Source: Gemmatimonadota bacterium (GTDB lineage: Bacteria; Gemmatimonadota; Gemmatimonadetes; Longimicrobiales; Gaopeijiaceae). From it: a DNA stretch of 39,142 nt. Shown here piece by piece: positions 1 to 8,038 of this stretch. The notes beneath the pieces were generated by a model. The model saw nothing but the letters and a program-made list of their open reading frames with translations. It made no database searches and was not told the origin of the DNA. The stretch lies in contig JAPPOV010000017.1 in assembly GCA_028873595.1 (NCBI GenBank), positions 15,690 to 54,831 on the forward strand, given 5' to 3'. The position numbers were made by a program, and so were the translations under genes. Numbering within the stretch: position 1 is the stretch's first letter; every line of letters begins with the position of its first letter.

Positions 1-97
1 CGGCCGGCCCCAGCCGCCAGCCCCACCCCGGCTCCGCCACGGGGCGCCCGCGGCCTGCCCGTGCGGGGGGCTGCCTCTTAACAGGCCGCCACGAGAT

Positions 98-118
98 GTG
101 CGGCGCCACGCGCCGCAC
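98..118 (-). terminator. Possible terminator hairpin after the GH3 gene
   Basis: An 8-bp perfect stem (GTGCGGCG/CGCCGCAC) with a 5-base loop starts 5 bases past the stop codon of the GH3 gene. No T-tract follows on the minus strand, so it would be an imperfect intrinsic terminator. The bases further left (1-76) are almost only G and C and hold no gene I can support. Confidence 0.4.
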
Positions 119-123
119 GACGA

Positions 124-2094
124 TCAGCGCCCACCGGCGTTCGCACTACGCTGTTGGATCCGGAGTCCATCACCGATCTCGTAGAAGGGTGGAATCCGTG
201 TCGGGATCCGGCCTTCGATCGATGCGTGACCGAGCATCGCCGCCGCAGCGGCCCGCTGGCTCGCCTCGGATCCACTCCAGGCCAGAAGGTAGGATTGAAC
301 GTCAGGGAAGTCCGTGATCAGGTACGGGTTCCCGAACGAAACGACCGTGTGAGGCACGCCGATCTCCTCGAGGTGCCGAACGAACTCGACGAGCTCTTCG
401 GGAAGATTGAAGGAACCCGACACGTTCACTGAGGTGACGTACGTACTCACGACTACGAATGCGTGGTCCCGCGCCCTGCGCCGGAGCTCCTGATAGTCAC
501 CCTCATCCGAATCTCCATCGATCTCGGCGGTGCGCAGTCGTGGATACGTCTCGCGAAGGGCTCGATTGAAGTATCGGCCCGCGAGTACGTCCGAGCCCCG
601 ACGGTACGAGACCGACATGACCCGAGCCGATCGGGTGCCTGCAAGGGGAAGGAGGTTGCGATCATTCTTGAGCAAGGTGATCGCTTGCTCGGCGATCTGG
701 TCCGCGACTTCGGTGTGTTCCGGAATCCCGACAATTCGTGGGATCATCTCGATTTCGACATACCGATTCTCCTGCAACCCCATGCCCTCCTTCGTGTCGA
801 GTACGCGCAGCACGGAGCGGTCGAGACGCTCTTCCGTGATGCGACCCTCACGTACGGCGGCAACGATCCCTTCGATCGCCCCACCCACGGATGCGGGCAT
901 CAGGATCACGTCGGCGCCTGCCTCGAGCGCCCGCACGGCCGCCTCCCCGGATCGGTGTTGCTGCGAAATCGCACTCATGTCCATCGCGTCGGTGAACACG
1001 ATCCCTTCGAAGCCCATCTCTTCACGGAGCAGATCCGTGAGCACCTCGGGTGAAAGCGTCGACGGCTCACGGACGCCTCCGTTCAGCGACGGAACCGAGA
1101 TGTGTGCGGTCATGATCGCACCCATACCCGACTCGATCGCCCGCTGGAAGGGGCGTAGCTCGACCGAGTCCATGCGTGCACGGTCGTGCATGATCACGGG
1201 CAGACCTACATGTGAATCGACGTTCGTGTCTCCGTGACCGGGGAAATGCTTCCCTGTCGCGATCGCACCGTTCTCCTGCACTCCCCGAATGAACGAGATC
1301 CCCATCTCGGCCACCTTTTCGGGATCCTCGCCGAACGAGCGAACGTTGATGATCGGGTTGGCCGGATTGTTGTTCACGTCGAGGACAGGCGCGAAGGGCA
1401 CGTGTACGCCGAGAGCTCGTGCCTCCACGGCGGTGATCCGGCCCATCTCGTACGCGAGTTCTTCCCGCCCGGTTGCACCCACCGCCATCAGACTGGGAAA
1501 GTTCGTCGCACCGCCGAGGTCGATACTGCCCGGCATATGAATCGCACCACGCATGCGGAAGCCGGCTCCCGTCTCCAGGTCGGCCGCGACGAGCAGAGGC
1601 AAGTCAGCACGCGCCTGCAGATCGTTGAGCTTCGCCGCCACTTCGAAGGGCGTGCCAACCGACATGATCACGCCCCCGACCTTGCGATCCTCGATAAACG
1701 AGACGACGCGCTCGTGGCTCTCGGAGCCCTCCGGAGCGAAGTCCCCGAGTACCCAGGGCATCAGGATCTGTCCGGCCTTTTCTTCGAGGGTCAGGTCATC
1801 CAGGGTCCGCTCGGCCCACGACCGTTCCTGAACCGGCTCCTCGAATTCGGCGGCAGCGACACTGTCGAAGACGGTCTCGAGCGTGGGCGCACGATCTTCG
1901 GGCTCGATCTCTGGCTCCGGCGAGATCTCCGGCTCCGGCGAGATCTCCGACTCCGGCGCATTCCCCGGGGCATCCGGTCGTACCGTGGACTCCGCAGGAA
2001 GCCCCGAGCACCCTGTGAACGCAAGGATGACCACGAGGGCAAACAGAGTCGAGCGCAAGCCAATCGCGTGACGGCGATCATTCGTCGAAATCAG
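124..2094 (-). CDS. nagZ: Exported GH3 beta-N-acetylhexosaminidase (NagZ type), lipoprotein
   Basis: A glycoside hydrolase family 3 enzyme expected to release terminal GlcNAc from peptidoglycan fragments. The NagZ signature K-H-F-P-G-H-G-D with the downstream D-S-H (about residues 282-295, holding the Asp/His acid-base dyad) and the nucleophile motif T-D-A-M-D-M (about 366-371) are present. A hydrophobic stretch ends in lipobox F-T-G-C (Cys 29), so the protein is probably a lipoprotein, unlike cytoplasmic E. coli NagZ. A Pro/Glu linker follows, and a C-terminal domain of about 200 residues lies beyond the barrel, as in secreted NagZ of Firmicutes. Start: no ATG or GTG fits. CTG at 2092-2094 has a GAGGGG Shine-Dalgarno 7 bases upstream and is preferred; TTG at 2058 gives a tight signal peptide but has no ribosome site; TTG at 2160 would run into the divergent promoter region. 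Function is confident, start is not. Confidence 0.88.
   Translation of the reverse strand: MISTNDRRHAIGLRSTLFALVVILAFTGCSGLPAESTVRPDAPGNAPESEISPEPEISPEPEIEPEDRAPTLETVFDSVAAAEFEEPVQERSWAERTLDDLTLEEKAGQILMPWVLGDFAPEGSESHERVVSFIEDRKVGGVIMSVGTPFEVAAKLNDLQARADLPLLVAADLETGAGFRMRGAIHMPGSIDLGGATNFPSLMAVGATGREELAYEMGRITAVEARALGVHVPFAPVLDVNNNPANPIINVRSFGEDPEKVAEMGISFIRGVQENGAIATGKHFPGHGDTNVDSHVGLPVIMHDRARMDSVELRPFQRAIESGMGAIMTAHISVPSLNGGVREPSTLSPEVLTDLLREEMGFEGIVFTDAMDMSAISQQHRSGEAAVRALEAGADVILMPASVGGAIEGIVAAVREGRITEERLDRSVLRVLDTKEGMGLQENRYVEIEMIPRIVGIPEHTEVADQIAEQAITLLKNDRNLLPLAGTRSARVMSVSYRRGSDVLAGRYFNRALRETYPRLRTAEIDGDSDEGDYQELRRRARDHAFVVVSTYVTSVNVSGSFNLPEELVEFVRHLEEIGVPHTVVSFGNPYLITDFPDVQSYLLAWSGSEASQRAAAAAMLGHASIEGRIPTRIPPFYEIGDGLRIQQRSANAGGR
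1906..1959 (-). repeat. Three 18-bp tandem units in the NagZ linker
   Basis: Units at 1906-1923, 1924-1941 and 1942-1959 differ by one or two bases. Each encodes a six-residue Ser/Glu-Pro-Glu-x-Glu-Ile type unit in the flexible linker between the lipidated Cys and the catalytic barrel. Length is likely to vary between strains. Confidence 0.85.
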
Positions 2095-2181
2095 ATGTTT
2101 ACCCCTCGCGATGCCTGCACAGTGAGCCGTTGAGTATCCGCGCTCGTTGACGCAGTCCAATGTGTCGCCGAAGCTTGCGTC
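2095..2181. promoter_or_regulatory. Divergent regulatory region between nagZ and namZ
   Basis: These 87 bases separate the two divergent start codons and should carry both promoters. On the minus strand TTGGAC (2155-2160) and TACTCA, 18 bases apart, are a weak sigma70-like pair. No convincing pair is visible on the plus strand. A shared regulator is possible, but no clear operator is seen. Confidence 0.3.
2102..2107 (-). promoter_or_regulatory. Shine-Dalgarno GAGGGG for the CTG start of nagZ
   Basis: GAGGGG on the minus strand lies 7 bases before CTG 2092-2094. It is the only good ribosome site near any possible start of the GH3 gene and is the reason for choosing that CTG. Confidence 0.55.
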
Positions 2182-3489
2182 ATGTCACGAACTACACATT
2201 GGCGCCGCACGCGCCACGAGACACGATTCGCGCAAGGTACCGGGAAGCGCACATACCGACAATCGCGGATCTTCGCCCTTTTTATGGCCATTTCGACTGC
2301 CGGATGCGGGGTCGCGGACGAGGCTGCAACGGACCAGGCCACGCACGTCATCCGCCCCGGCGTCGAGGTCCTGATCTCCGATAGCCTGCACCTCGTTTCG
2401 GGAAAGCGTGTTGGCCTGGTCACGAACCATACGGGCATCGATCGAACCGGAAGAACGGATATCGACATTCTCGCCGATCACCCGGATGTGGACCTGGTCG
2501 CGCTCTACTCGCCGGAGCACGGCATCCGGGGTGAGGAGCGAGCCGGTGCAGCCATCGAGAGTGGCGTGGACGAGCAGACTGGCCTTCCAATCCATTCGCT
2601 CTACGGTGAGACGCGTAAGCCCACGCCCGCCATGCTCGCCAACGTCGATGTCCTCGTCTTCGACATGCAGGACATCGGCGCACGCTATTACACCTACGTG
2701 TCGACGATGGCACTCGCGATGGAAGCGGCCGGCGAGAACGGCATCCCCTTCCTCGTACTCGATCGACCGAACCCGATCCGGGGTGACGTTGTGCAGGGCA
2801 ACGTTCTGGACCCGGAGTACAGCACGTTCGTCGGGATGTACGAGGTCCCGATGCGCCACGGGATGACACCGGGCGAACTCGCTCGGATGTACGTGGGAGC
2901 GTTCGGGATCTCGGCAGACCTGACGGTCGTGCCGGTCGATGGATGGACGCGGGAGATGACATTCGACGACACAGGCCTGCCCTGGGTAGCTCCGTCGCCG
3001 AACATGCCCGACCTGACAAGCGCACTCGCCTATCCGGGCACGTGCCTCTTCGAGGGCACGCCAATCTCCGTTGGGCGTGGCACGGACCGTGCATTCCAAT
3101 GGATCGGTGCGCCGTGGCTCGACGGCTCGGCGTTGGCAGAGGCATTGAACAGCTACGGCATCGATGGCGTGCGCTTCGAAGCCGTGACGTTCACGCCGAC
3201 AGACGCGGGGGACCGGAAGTTCGAGGGGGTTACGGTGGAGGGAGTGCGACTCGTCGCAGAGCGAACCGACTACGACGCCTCACGCGCCGCGGTCGCCATG
3301 CTGATCGAGACATACCGCGCGTCCGGTGACAACTGGGAGTGGTATCAGGCGCACTTCGACCGGCTGGCTGGCACGGACGCGTTACGCCATGGCCTCGTCG
3401 CCGGTGTCCCGTTCGCTGAGCTGGTCGCCACCTGGGATGCCGACGTGAGTCAATTCGAGTCTGCCCGCGCTCCATACCTCATCTACTGA
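2182..3489 (+). CDS. namZ: DUF1343 exo-beta-N-acetylmuramidase (NamZ-like), exported
   Basis: A DUF1343 protein. B. subtilis NamZ (YbbC) of this family cleaves terminal MurNAc from peptidoglycan glycans outside the cell and works with NagZ. Visible conserved blocks are G-L-V-T-N-H-T-G-I-D, the Y-S-P-E-H-G-I-R-G segment with its acidic E-H, F-D-M-Q-D-I-G-A-R-Y-Y-T-Y, D-R-P-N-P-I-R-G, S-P-N-M-P and E-G-T-P-I-S-V-G-R-G-T. The length, 435 residues, fits the family. The N-terminus has a long basic region, then a hydrophobic stretch ending A-G-C (Cys 42), so it is probably a lipoprotein. ATG 2182 has no clear ribosome site, but no other ATG, GTG or TTG lies before the lipobox. It faces nagZ, and the M14 peptidase follows after 20 bases. 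Confidence 0.9.
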   Translation: MSRTTHWRRTRHETRFAQGTGKRTYRQSRIFALFMAISTAGCGVADEAATDQATHVIRPGVEVLISDSLHLVSGKRVGLVTNHTGIDRTGRTDIDILADHPDVDLVALYSPEHGIRGEERAGAAIESGVDEQTGLPIHSLYGETRKPTPAMLANVDVLVFDMQDIGARYYTYVSTMALAMEAAGENGIPFLVLDRPNPIRGDVVQGNVLDPEYSTFVGMYEVPMRHGMTPGELARMYVGAFGISADLTVVPVDGWTREMTFDDTGLPWVAPSPNMPDLTSALAYPGTCLFEGTPISVGRGTDRAFQWIGAPWLDGSALAEALNSYGIDGVRFEAVTFTPTDAGDRKFEGVTVEGVRLVAERTDYDASRAAVAMLIETYRASGDNWEWYQAHFDRLAGTDALRHGLVAGVPFAELVATWDADVSQFESARAPYLIY

Positions 3490-3509
3490 CCCCGATCGAC
3501 CTGCCGCCG

Positions 3510-4832
3510 ATGACAAAGCTCAGCACCGCCTCGACGGTTCGTCGCTTCATTCCGCTCACGGCACTCGTCGCTCTGGCGTGCGGAGGTGCAGCGGTATACG
3601 GCCCGGTCACACCCGCCCCGACATCGCCCGAAGAGCTTTCCACCGTACATGATGACGTCCGGGTAGCCGGCCTCGAAGACCGTCGCTTCGATCACGATAC
3701 GTACTGGCGCGCAGTCGATCCGTACCTGGGTGGGGAGGTCTCCTCACGGGTCGCCGGAGAGAGCGCCGAAGGGCGAGAGATTCGCCACCTCACCTTCGGC
3801 CGTGGCCCCACTGCGGTACTGCTCTGGTCTCAGATGCATGGAAACGAGAGCACTGCATCGATGTCCCTCGCCGACATCATCCGCTTCTTCGACGCTCAGC
3901 CGGATCACCCGTTGGCTCGAAGAATCGCTGAGGGGGCGACGATCCACATGATTCCCATGCTGAACCCGGACGGGGCCGAGCGCTTCCAGCGCCGCAACGC
4001 CCAGGGGATCGACGTGAATCGGGACGCGAGGCGCCTGCAAACGCCCGAAGGTCAGCTGCTCAAGGCTGTGCGAGACCAGCTTGATCCGGAGTTCGGCTTC
4101 AATCTCCACGATCAGAGTGCCGCGGTTCGCGTGGGCGACAGCGACCGCGGCGTTGCAATCGCTCTGCTGGCTCCCGCCTTCAACGCGGCGCGAGACGTCG
4201 ATGACAAGCGCCGCCGGGCCATGCAGGTCGCCACCTTGCTCATCGAGGCGGTCGAGCCGCTCGTCGGCAACCACATCGCCAAGTACGACGACACCTTCAA
4301 CCCGCGCGCCTTCGGAGACCTCATGGGGGCGTGGGGCGCGAGCACGATTCTGATCGAGTCGGGGGCGTGGGAGGACGACCCGCAAAAGCAGCATCTCCGA
4401 AAGACGAACTTCGTCGGGATCCTGAGCGCGCTGGACGCGATCGCGACAGGCCGTTATGAGCAATACGATCCCAATGTCTACGAGTCGCTCGAATACAACG
4501 GACGGCGAGTGACCGACCTGCTCATTGTCGGTGGCAGGATCGCCGTGCCCGGAATCGCACCCCTCGAAGCGGATGTGCTCGTGAACTACGATCTGCCGCT
4601 GTTGCGGCAGGACGCCGTAATTGCCGACATCGGCGACATGGGCACCTCCGAGGCACAGGACACGCTCGACGTGAGCGGCCTCTTCCTGATTCCGACCCGT
4701 GACGCGCTGGATGAAGACGGGGGTCTCAATACAGGCGCACCGGCCCATTTCATCGTAGCAGAAGACCGCGAAGGCCGCCGCGTGCGCTTTCTTTTCGAAG
4801 GACGCATGCCCGACGGCCGACACGAGGAGTAG
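3510..4832 (+). CDS. M14-family zinc carboxypeptidase, lipoprotein
   Basis: A zinc peptidase of the M14 (carboxypeptidase A) superfamily. Ligands are H110-x-x-E113 in H-G-N-E-S-T and H200 in F-N-L-H-D. The N-P-D-G-A-E-R-F block with V-N-R-D (about 152-172) provides substrate-binding residues, and E283 in L-I-E-S-G is the expected catalytic Glu. A hydrophobic N-terminus ending L-A-C (Cys 24) marks a lipoprotein. About 140 residues after the catalytic domain form an extension I do not recognise. It follows namZ by 20 bases on the same strand, so co-transcription is likely. A role in trimming peptidoglycan peptides is an inference from that neighbourhood; a general peptidase is equally compatible. 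Confidence 0.85.
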   Translation: MTKLSTASTVRRFIPLTALVALACGGAAVYGPVTPAPTSPEELSTVHDDVRVAGLEDRRFDHDTYWRAVDPYLGGEVSSRVAGESAEGREIRHLTFGRGPTAVLLWSQMHGNESTASMSLADIIRFFDAQPDHPLARRIAEGATIHMIPMLNPDGAERFQRRNAQGIDVNRDARRLQTPEGQLLKAVRDQLDPEFGFNLHDQSAAVRVGDSDRGVAIALLAPAFNAARDVDDKRRRAMQVATLLIEAVEPLVGNHIAKYDDTFNPRAFGDLMGAWGASTILIESGAWEDDPQKQHLRKTNFVGILSALDAIATGRYEQYDPNVYESLEYNGRRVTDLLIVGGRIAVPGIAPLEADVLVNYDLPLLRQDAVIADIGDMGTSEAQDTLDVSGLFLIPTRDALDEDGGLNTGAPAHFIVAEDREGRRVRFLFEGRMPDGRHEE

Positions 4833-4868
4833 GGCTCCTCGACACGTCCTGGATCCAGGTTGCTGGAT

Positions 4869-5900
4869 CTACCGACCGCGGTCGCCCGGCGGAAAACGGA
4901 ATACGGTGCCGATCTCTGGTCGCCACCACTCGCCATCGAAGACGCGGGTGAGCCGCTGCTCGAAATGCCCCAGGTCCGTAAGCATGACGGCCTTCGTCGG
5001 CGCATCGAGCGGCACGAAAAAGTTCTCCCAATGTCCCAGAAGGATTCGGCGTGGCCTGAGGTTTTCGATGAACGCTTCCGGATGCCAGTCGACCTGGTCG
5101 AAGGTAGCGGGCACCAGAATCGCGACATCGACAGGGCGCGCTTCGATCAGCTCGTCCGGCGCGAAGCCCCAGGGCTCCGCGACGACCGCATCCTGGTAGT
5201 AGATCCGGTGCTCGATATGCCCTTCCCCGTCCAGGAAGTCGATCAAGAAGGCGATCGTCTCCCCGTCCAACCACCCCGCGGCATGGGCGGGAGGCTCGGT
5301 TCGGGGGACATCGGCGCTGCCCTGATAAAGGGTGAGCCCGTCAAAGTGCGGTGCGTGTTTGGAACGCAACGGCATCACGCGAACCCGAGGGCCGTACGTG
5401 AACCAACGCCCAGGCTCCTCGACCGTACCCTCGAAACCGTTCGTCACATCCATGCGGTGCGCGAGCCCTGCCCAGGTGCCGAAAAGGTTCGAGGTCGTGC
5501 GGTTCCCCAGAATACGTGCGCTGGTGGCGTGACGATGCGCCACCCTCGGCACGTCCATCGCGTGGTCATAGTGACCGTGTCCGATCAGAATCACCCGGGC
5601 GTTCGAGACATCGTGCTCCTTCATCCGATCATCGATCAGTGCCGTATCGGCCTCGATCCTCAGGAGGCCCGTACGCAGAAACGACGGGTTGGTGAAGAAC
5701 GGGCCTGCGACGACCTGTTCACCACCAGCGGTCATGATCCAACCACCGCTTCCGAGATAGATCAGCTTGAGGGCGGGGCCGCCTTCACTCAGATCGACCG
5801 TACCCTCGACTCCAGGGCCGAGCTGGGGAGCACAGGCACCCGTCAGACCCAGCACCAGGAGCAGAGTCGCTGCACGAGCTCCGACGCCCGGTGTCGGCAT
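4869..5900 (-). CDS. Metallo-beta-lactamase-fold hydrolase, lipoprotein
   Basis: The metal site H108-x-H110-x-D112-H113 (in G-H-G-H-Y-D-H) defines the metallo-beta-lactamase fold. Later His residues (around 182, and G-H-W near the C-terminus) and the W-G-F segment resemble the UlaG/RomA-type branch, whose members include lactonases and phospholipid hydrolases. The substrate cannot be told from sequence. A hydrophobic N-terminus ends G-A-C (Cys 23), so it is a probable lipoprotein. The start ATG lies 10 bases after the asparaginase stop, making it the third gene of a three-gene unit. It converges on the M14 peptidase gene with 36 bases between them. Confidence 0.82.
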   Translation of the reverse strand: MPTPGVGARAATLLLVLGLTGACAPQLGPGVEGTVDLSEGGPALKLIYLGSGGWIMTAGGEQVVAGPFFTNPSFLRTGLLRIEADTALIDDRMKEHDVSNARVILIGHGHYDHAMDVPRVAHRHATSARILGNRTTSNLFGTWAGLAHRMDVTNGFEGTVEEPGRWFTYGPRVRVMPLRSKHAPHFDGLTLYQGSADVPRTEPPAHAAGWLDGETIAFLIDFLDGEGHIEHRIYYQDAVVAEPWGFAPDELIEARPVDVAILVPATFDQVDWHPEAFIENLRPRRILLGHWENFFVPLDAPTKAVMLTDLGHFEQRLTRVFDGEWWRPEIGTVFRFPPGDRGR

Positions 5901-5910
5901 GGAAACGGAC

Positions 5911-6954
5911 CTAATGGGTATCGACGAGGCGCTGTAGTTCCGCAGTGTTCGCGGGTCGCTGCAACGCCAGCATCAAGAGAATGCGTGCCTTGTGGGGTGG
6001 CAGGTCGCCGGCGTACACCAGACCGGCTTCGTTACCGCGCACACTCCCCATCACCCGTCCCTCAGGGACGCGTGACCCGAGCAACACCGGTACGCCACCG
6101 CTCGCGATCTCGGTATACGCCTCACGAACAGCGGGGCTCGCGCGGCCACCGCCAAAGGCCTGGACCACGATCGCCCGAGCTCCGTTCTGCCGCGCTGCCC
6201 GAAGGAGTCGGGCATCGTTCCCGGCGAAATCGGCCACAACCGGAACGTCCGGTAGTTCCGTGGTTTCCGGCATCAGGTGCAGCTGAGACAACGCCGTATG
6301 CAGCGTCCCCGGCGCTCGTCGAAAGACAATCCGATCCGCGTCGACGATTCCGAGCGCTCCCCACTCTCGAGACACGAATGTGTCGACCCGGTTGTTGTCC
6401 ATCTTCCGTACGTCTCGCGCCGAATGGATCTCATCGTTGAGCACGACGAGTACGCCTCGACCATGCGCCTCCTCCGTCACCGCGACCCGGACGCCGGACA
6501 GGAGATTCGCCGGACCGTCCGCGGACACCGCGCTCGAATTACGCATCGAGCCGACCATGACGACCGGCCGCGATGTTTCAACGGTCAAGTGAAGGAAATA
6601 CGCGGTCTCCTCCATCGTATCGGTGCCGTGCGTGACGATGATGCCGGCCAAGTCGGCGTCCGCATCGAACACCTCGTTGATCCGACGCGAGAGGCGAACC
6701 CAGTGGTCCGGTGTGATGGCCGATGACCCCACACGACTGAATTCTTCCACCTCGATTCGTGCGACGTCCGTCAGCTGAGGGATGGCCGCGACGATCTGGG
6801 CGCCTGTCAGCTGCCCTCCGGTCGTCTGCCCCGCGATCGTCCCTCCCGTGGCAATCACGAGTACGCGAGGGAGCTCCTGAGCGGAAAGCGGCGCCGTAGC
6901 CGGGCCGCCCGCGAGAAGCGCGGAGACGGCGACCAGCGTGGAGACGAGTCTCAG
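5911..6954 (-). CDS. ansB: Exported L-asparaginase (type II-like), CTG start proposed
   Basis: Hydrolyses L-asparagine to aspartate and ammonia. Both active-site blocks are present: A-T-G-G-T-I-A-G (Thr 36/39) and T-H-G-T-D-T-M-E-E-T (Thr 111, Asp 112); Lys 184 in the V-R-K-M-D segment is in place for the third catalytic residue. The reading frame continues upstream of the first GTG (6856-6858) through a classic signal peptide ending L-S-A-Q, but this extension has no ATG, GTG or TTG. The only start is CTG 6952-6954, which overlaps the stop of the transaminase gene as CTGA and has GGATGG 7 bases upstream. This gives 347 residues, close to periplasmic AnsB (348 in E. coli). GTG 6858 would leave a 315-residue cytoplasmic protein and is the fallback. 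Confidence 0.88.
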   Translation of the reverse strand: MRLVSTLVAVSALLAGGPATAPLSAQELPRVLVIATGGTIAGQTTGGQLTGAQIVAAIPQLTDVARIEVEEFSRVGSSAITPDHWVRLSRRINEVFDADADLAGIIVTHGTDTMEETAYFLHLTVETSRPVVMVGSMRNSSAVSADGPANLLSGVRVAVTEEAHGRGVLVVLNDEIHSARDVRKMDNNRVDTFVSREWGALGIVDADRIVFRRAPGTLHTALSQLHLMPETTELPDVPVVADFAGNDARLLRAARQNGARAIVVQAFGGGRASPAVREAYTEIASGGVPVLLGSRVPEGRVMGSVRGNEAGLVYAGDLPPHKARILLMLALQRPANTAELQRLVDTH

Positions 6955-7826
6955 GAGGCGCCCATCCGCACCGCGGCCTTCGCCTGCTCCACGCGTGCGA
7001 GAAAGAGGTCCGAGAGCTGGCGGGTGATTTCACCGGCACAGCCTTCCCCAACCACTCGGCCATCGACCTCCCGGATCGGGCGTACCTCACCGGTCGTCCC
7101 GGTGAAGAAGAGCTCATCCGCCAGAGCCAGCTCCTCGATCTGGATCGGTCGCTCCTCTACTGTCATGCCGGCTGCACGAGCCTCCTCGAGGACGATCGCC
7201 CGAGTGATCCCCGGCAAGATGTGACCGGTAGTCGGGTGCGTGACGACCGTACTGCCGAACACCCCCCAGAAATTCTGGTGTGCGCCTTCGATCGCCACCC
7301 CGTCCCGTACGAGGATTGCATCGTCCGCACCGGCGTCCTTCGCTGCCTGGAAGGCGAGGGCATTAGGGAGCAGGCAGACGGTCTTGATGTCGACCCGGCT
7401 CCAGCGACGATCCGGGACCGTCCTCGCCGTGAACCCCCGATTCCACGCGTCGTCCGAGGGCCGGCTCCACTCTTTCGTGTACGCGTAGACCGTCGGCGTA
7501 ACCTGCCCTTCCGGGAAGTAATGCGTCCGGGGCGCTGCACCGCGGGTGATCTGCATGTAGACCATCGATCGCTCAGCGGACTCGAGCCCGTTGCGCGCGA
7601 TCAGTTCGCGGTGCATCGCCTCCAACCCCGACGTGTCGAAGTCGATCCGCAGCCAGCAGAGGCCGCGCATGAGACGCTGGGCGTGTCCCTCGAGCCCAAA
7701 AGGAACACCCTCGTAGAAGGGCGTCACCTCATACAGTCCGTCGCCTAGAAGAAAGCCACGGTCGTCCGGGGAAATCGTCGCCTCGGCCTTCGGCATGTAC
7801 TCGCCGTTCAGGAAGACGGTGCTCAT
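6951..7826 (-). CDS. dat: D-amino-acid (D-alanine) transaminase
   Basis: A PLP enzyme of aminotransferase class IV, interconverting D-alanine/2-oxoglutarate and D-glutamate/pyruvate. K148 (in V-D-I-K) is the Schiff-base lysine and E180 (A-I-E-G) the expected partner of the PLP ring nitrogen. The segment Q-I-T-R-G-A-A-P-R-T-H matches the Arg-x-His carboxylate trap that separates D-amino-acid transaminases from IlvE. The length, 291 residues, is typical. No signal peptide, so it is cytosolic. It is first in a unit with asparaginase (CTGA overlap) and the metallo-beta-lactamase-fold lipoprotein. D-Ala and D-Glu supply fits peptidoglycan metabolism. A branched-chain transaminase is the alternative, less likely given the R-T-H motif. 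Confidence 0.85.
   Translation of the reverse strand: MSTVFLNGEYMPKAEATISPDDRGFLLGDGLYEVTPFYEGVPFGLEGHAQRLMRGLCWLRIDFDTSGLEAMHRELIARNGLESAERSMVYMQITRGAAPRTHYFPEGQVTPTVYAYTKEWSRPSDDAWNRGFTARTVPDRRWSRVDIKTVCLLPNALAFQAAKDAGADDAILVRDGVAIEGAHQNFWGVFGSTVVTHPTTGHILPGITRAIVLEEARAAGMTVEERPIQIEELALADELFFTGTTGEVRPIREVDGRVVGEGCAGEITRQLSDLFLARVEQAKAAVRMGAS
6962..6967 (-). promoter_or_regulatory. Shine-Dalgarno-like GGATGG for the CTG start of ansB
   Basis: GGATGG on the minus strand, inside the last codons of dat, is 7 bases before CTG 6952-6954. It is a one-mismatch ribosome site that supports initiation at the CTGA overlap. Confidence 0.4.
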
Positions 7827-7990
7827 CGAATCTCAGCTCGGATCAGGGTGGTCACGCGATGTTTTGAACCGCTGCCGGCGCCCGTGGGGCGACCGACCCC
7901 AAAAAGATGCGTGCCCGCTCCACAAACGAAAGGGGAGCATGCCAGAGGACGCTCGGCGTGACGGTGCGGCGCCGAGAGGGAACAACCGAA

Positions 7991-8027
7991 GCGTCGAGCA
8001 GCACGCGACCTTCGTGCCGCTCGACGC
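7991..8027 (-). terminator. Intrinsic terminator of the ybjN-pspA unit
   Basis: A long hairpin: 9-bp stem GCGTCGAGC/GCTCGACGC, one A/C mismatch, 5-bp inner stem GCACG/CGTGC, 7-base loop. On the minus strand it starts 11 bases after the pspA stop and is followed by the T-rich TTCGGTTGTT, as expected for Rho-independent termination. It separates pspA from dat. Confidence 0.75.
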
Positions 8028-8038
8028 TCACGCTCGAA

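Noticed and set aside
4824..4859. Hairpin GAGGAG/CTCCTC over the M14 stop codon and the palindrome CCTGGATCCAGG, between two convergent genes
   Set aside because: No T-tract on either strand and only 6-bp stems; a shared terminator is possible but not supported.
4860..6440. A long plus-strand open frame of 526 codons
   Set aside because: It lies antisense to the metallo-beta-lactamase-fold and asparaginase genes; Arg/Pro/His-rich with no domain, a normal by-product of high GC.
7852..8004. A 50-codon minus-strand frame starting with GTG, between pspA and dat
   Set aside because: It overlaps the pspA terminator hairpin, has no clear ribosome site, and its third-position composition is weaker than that of real genes here.
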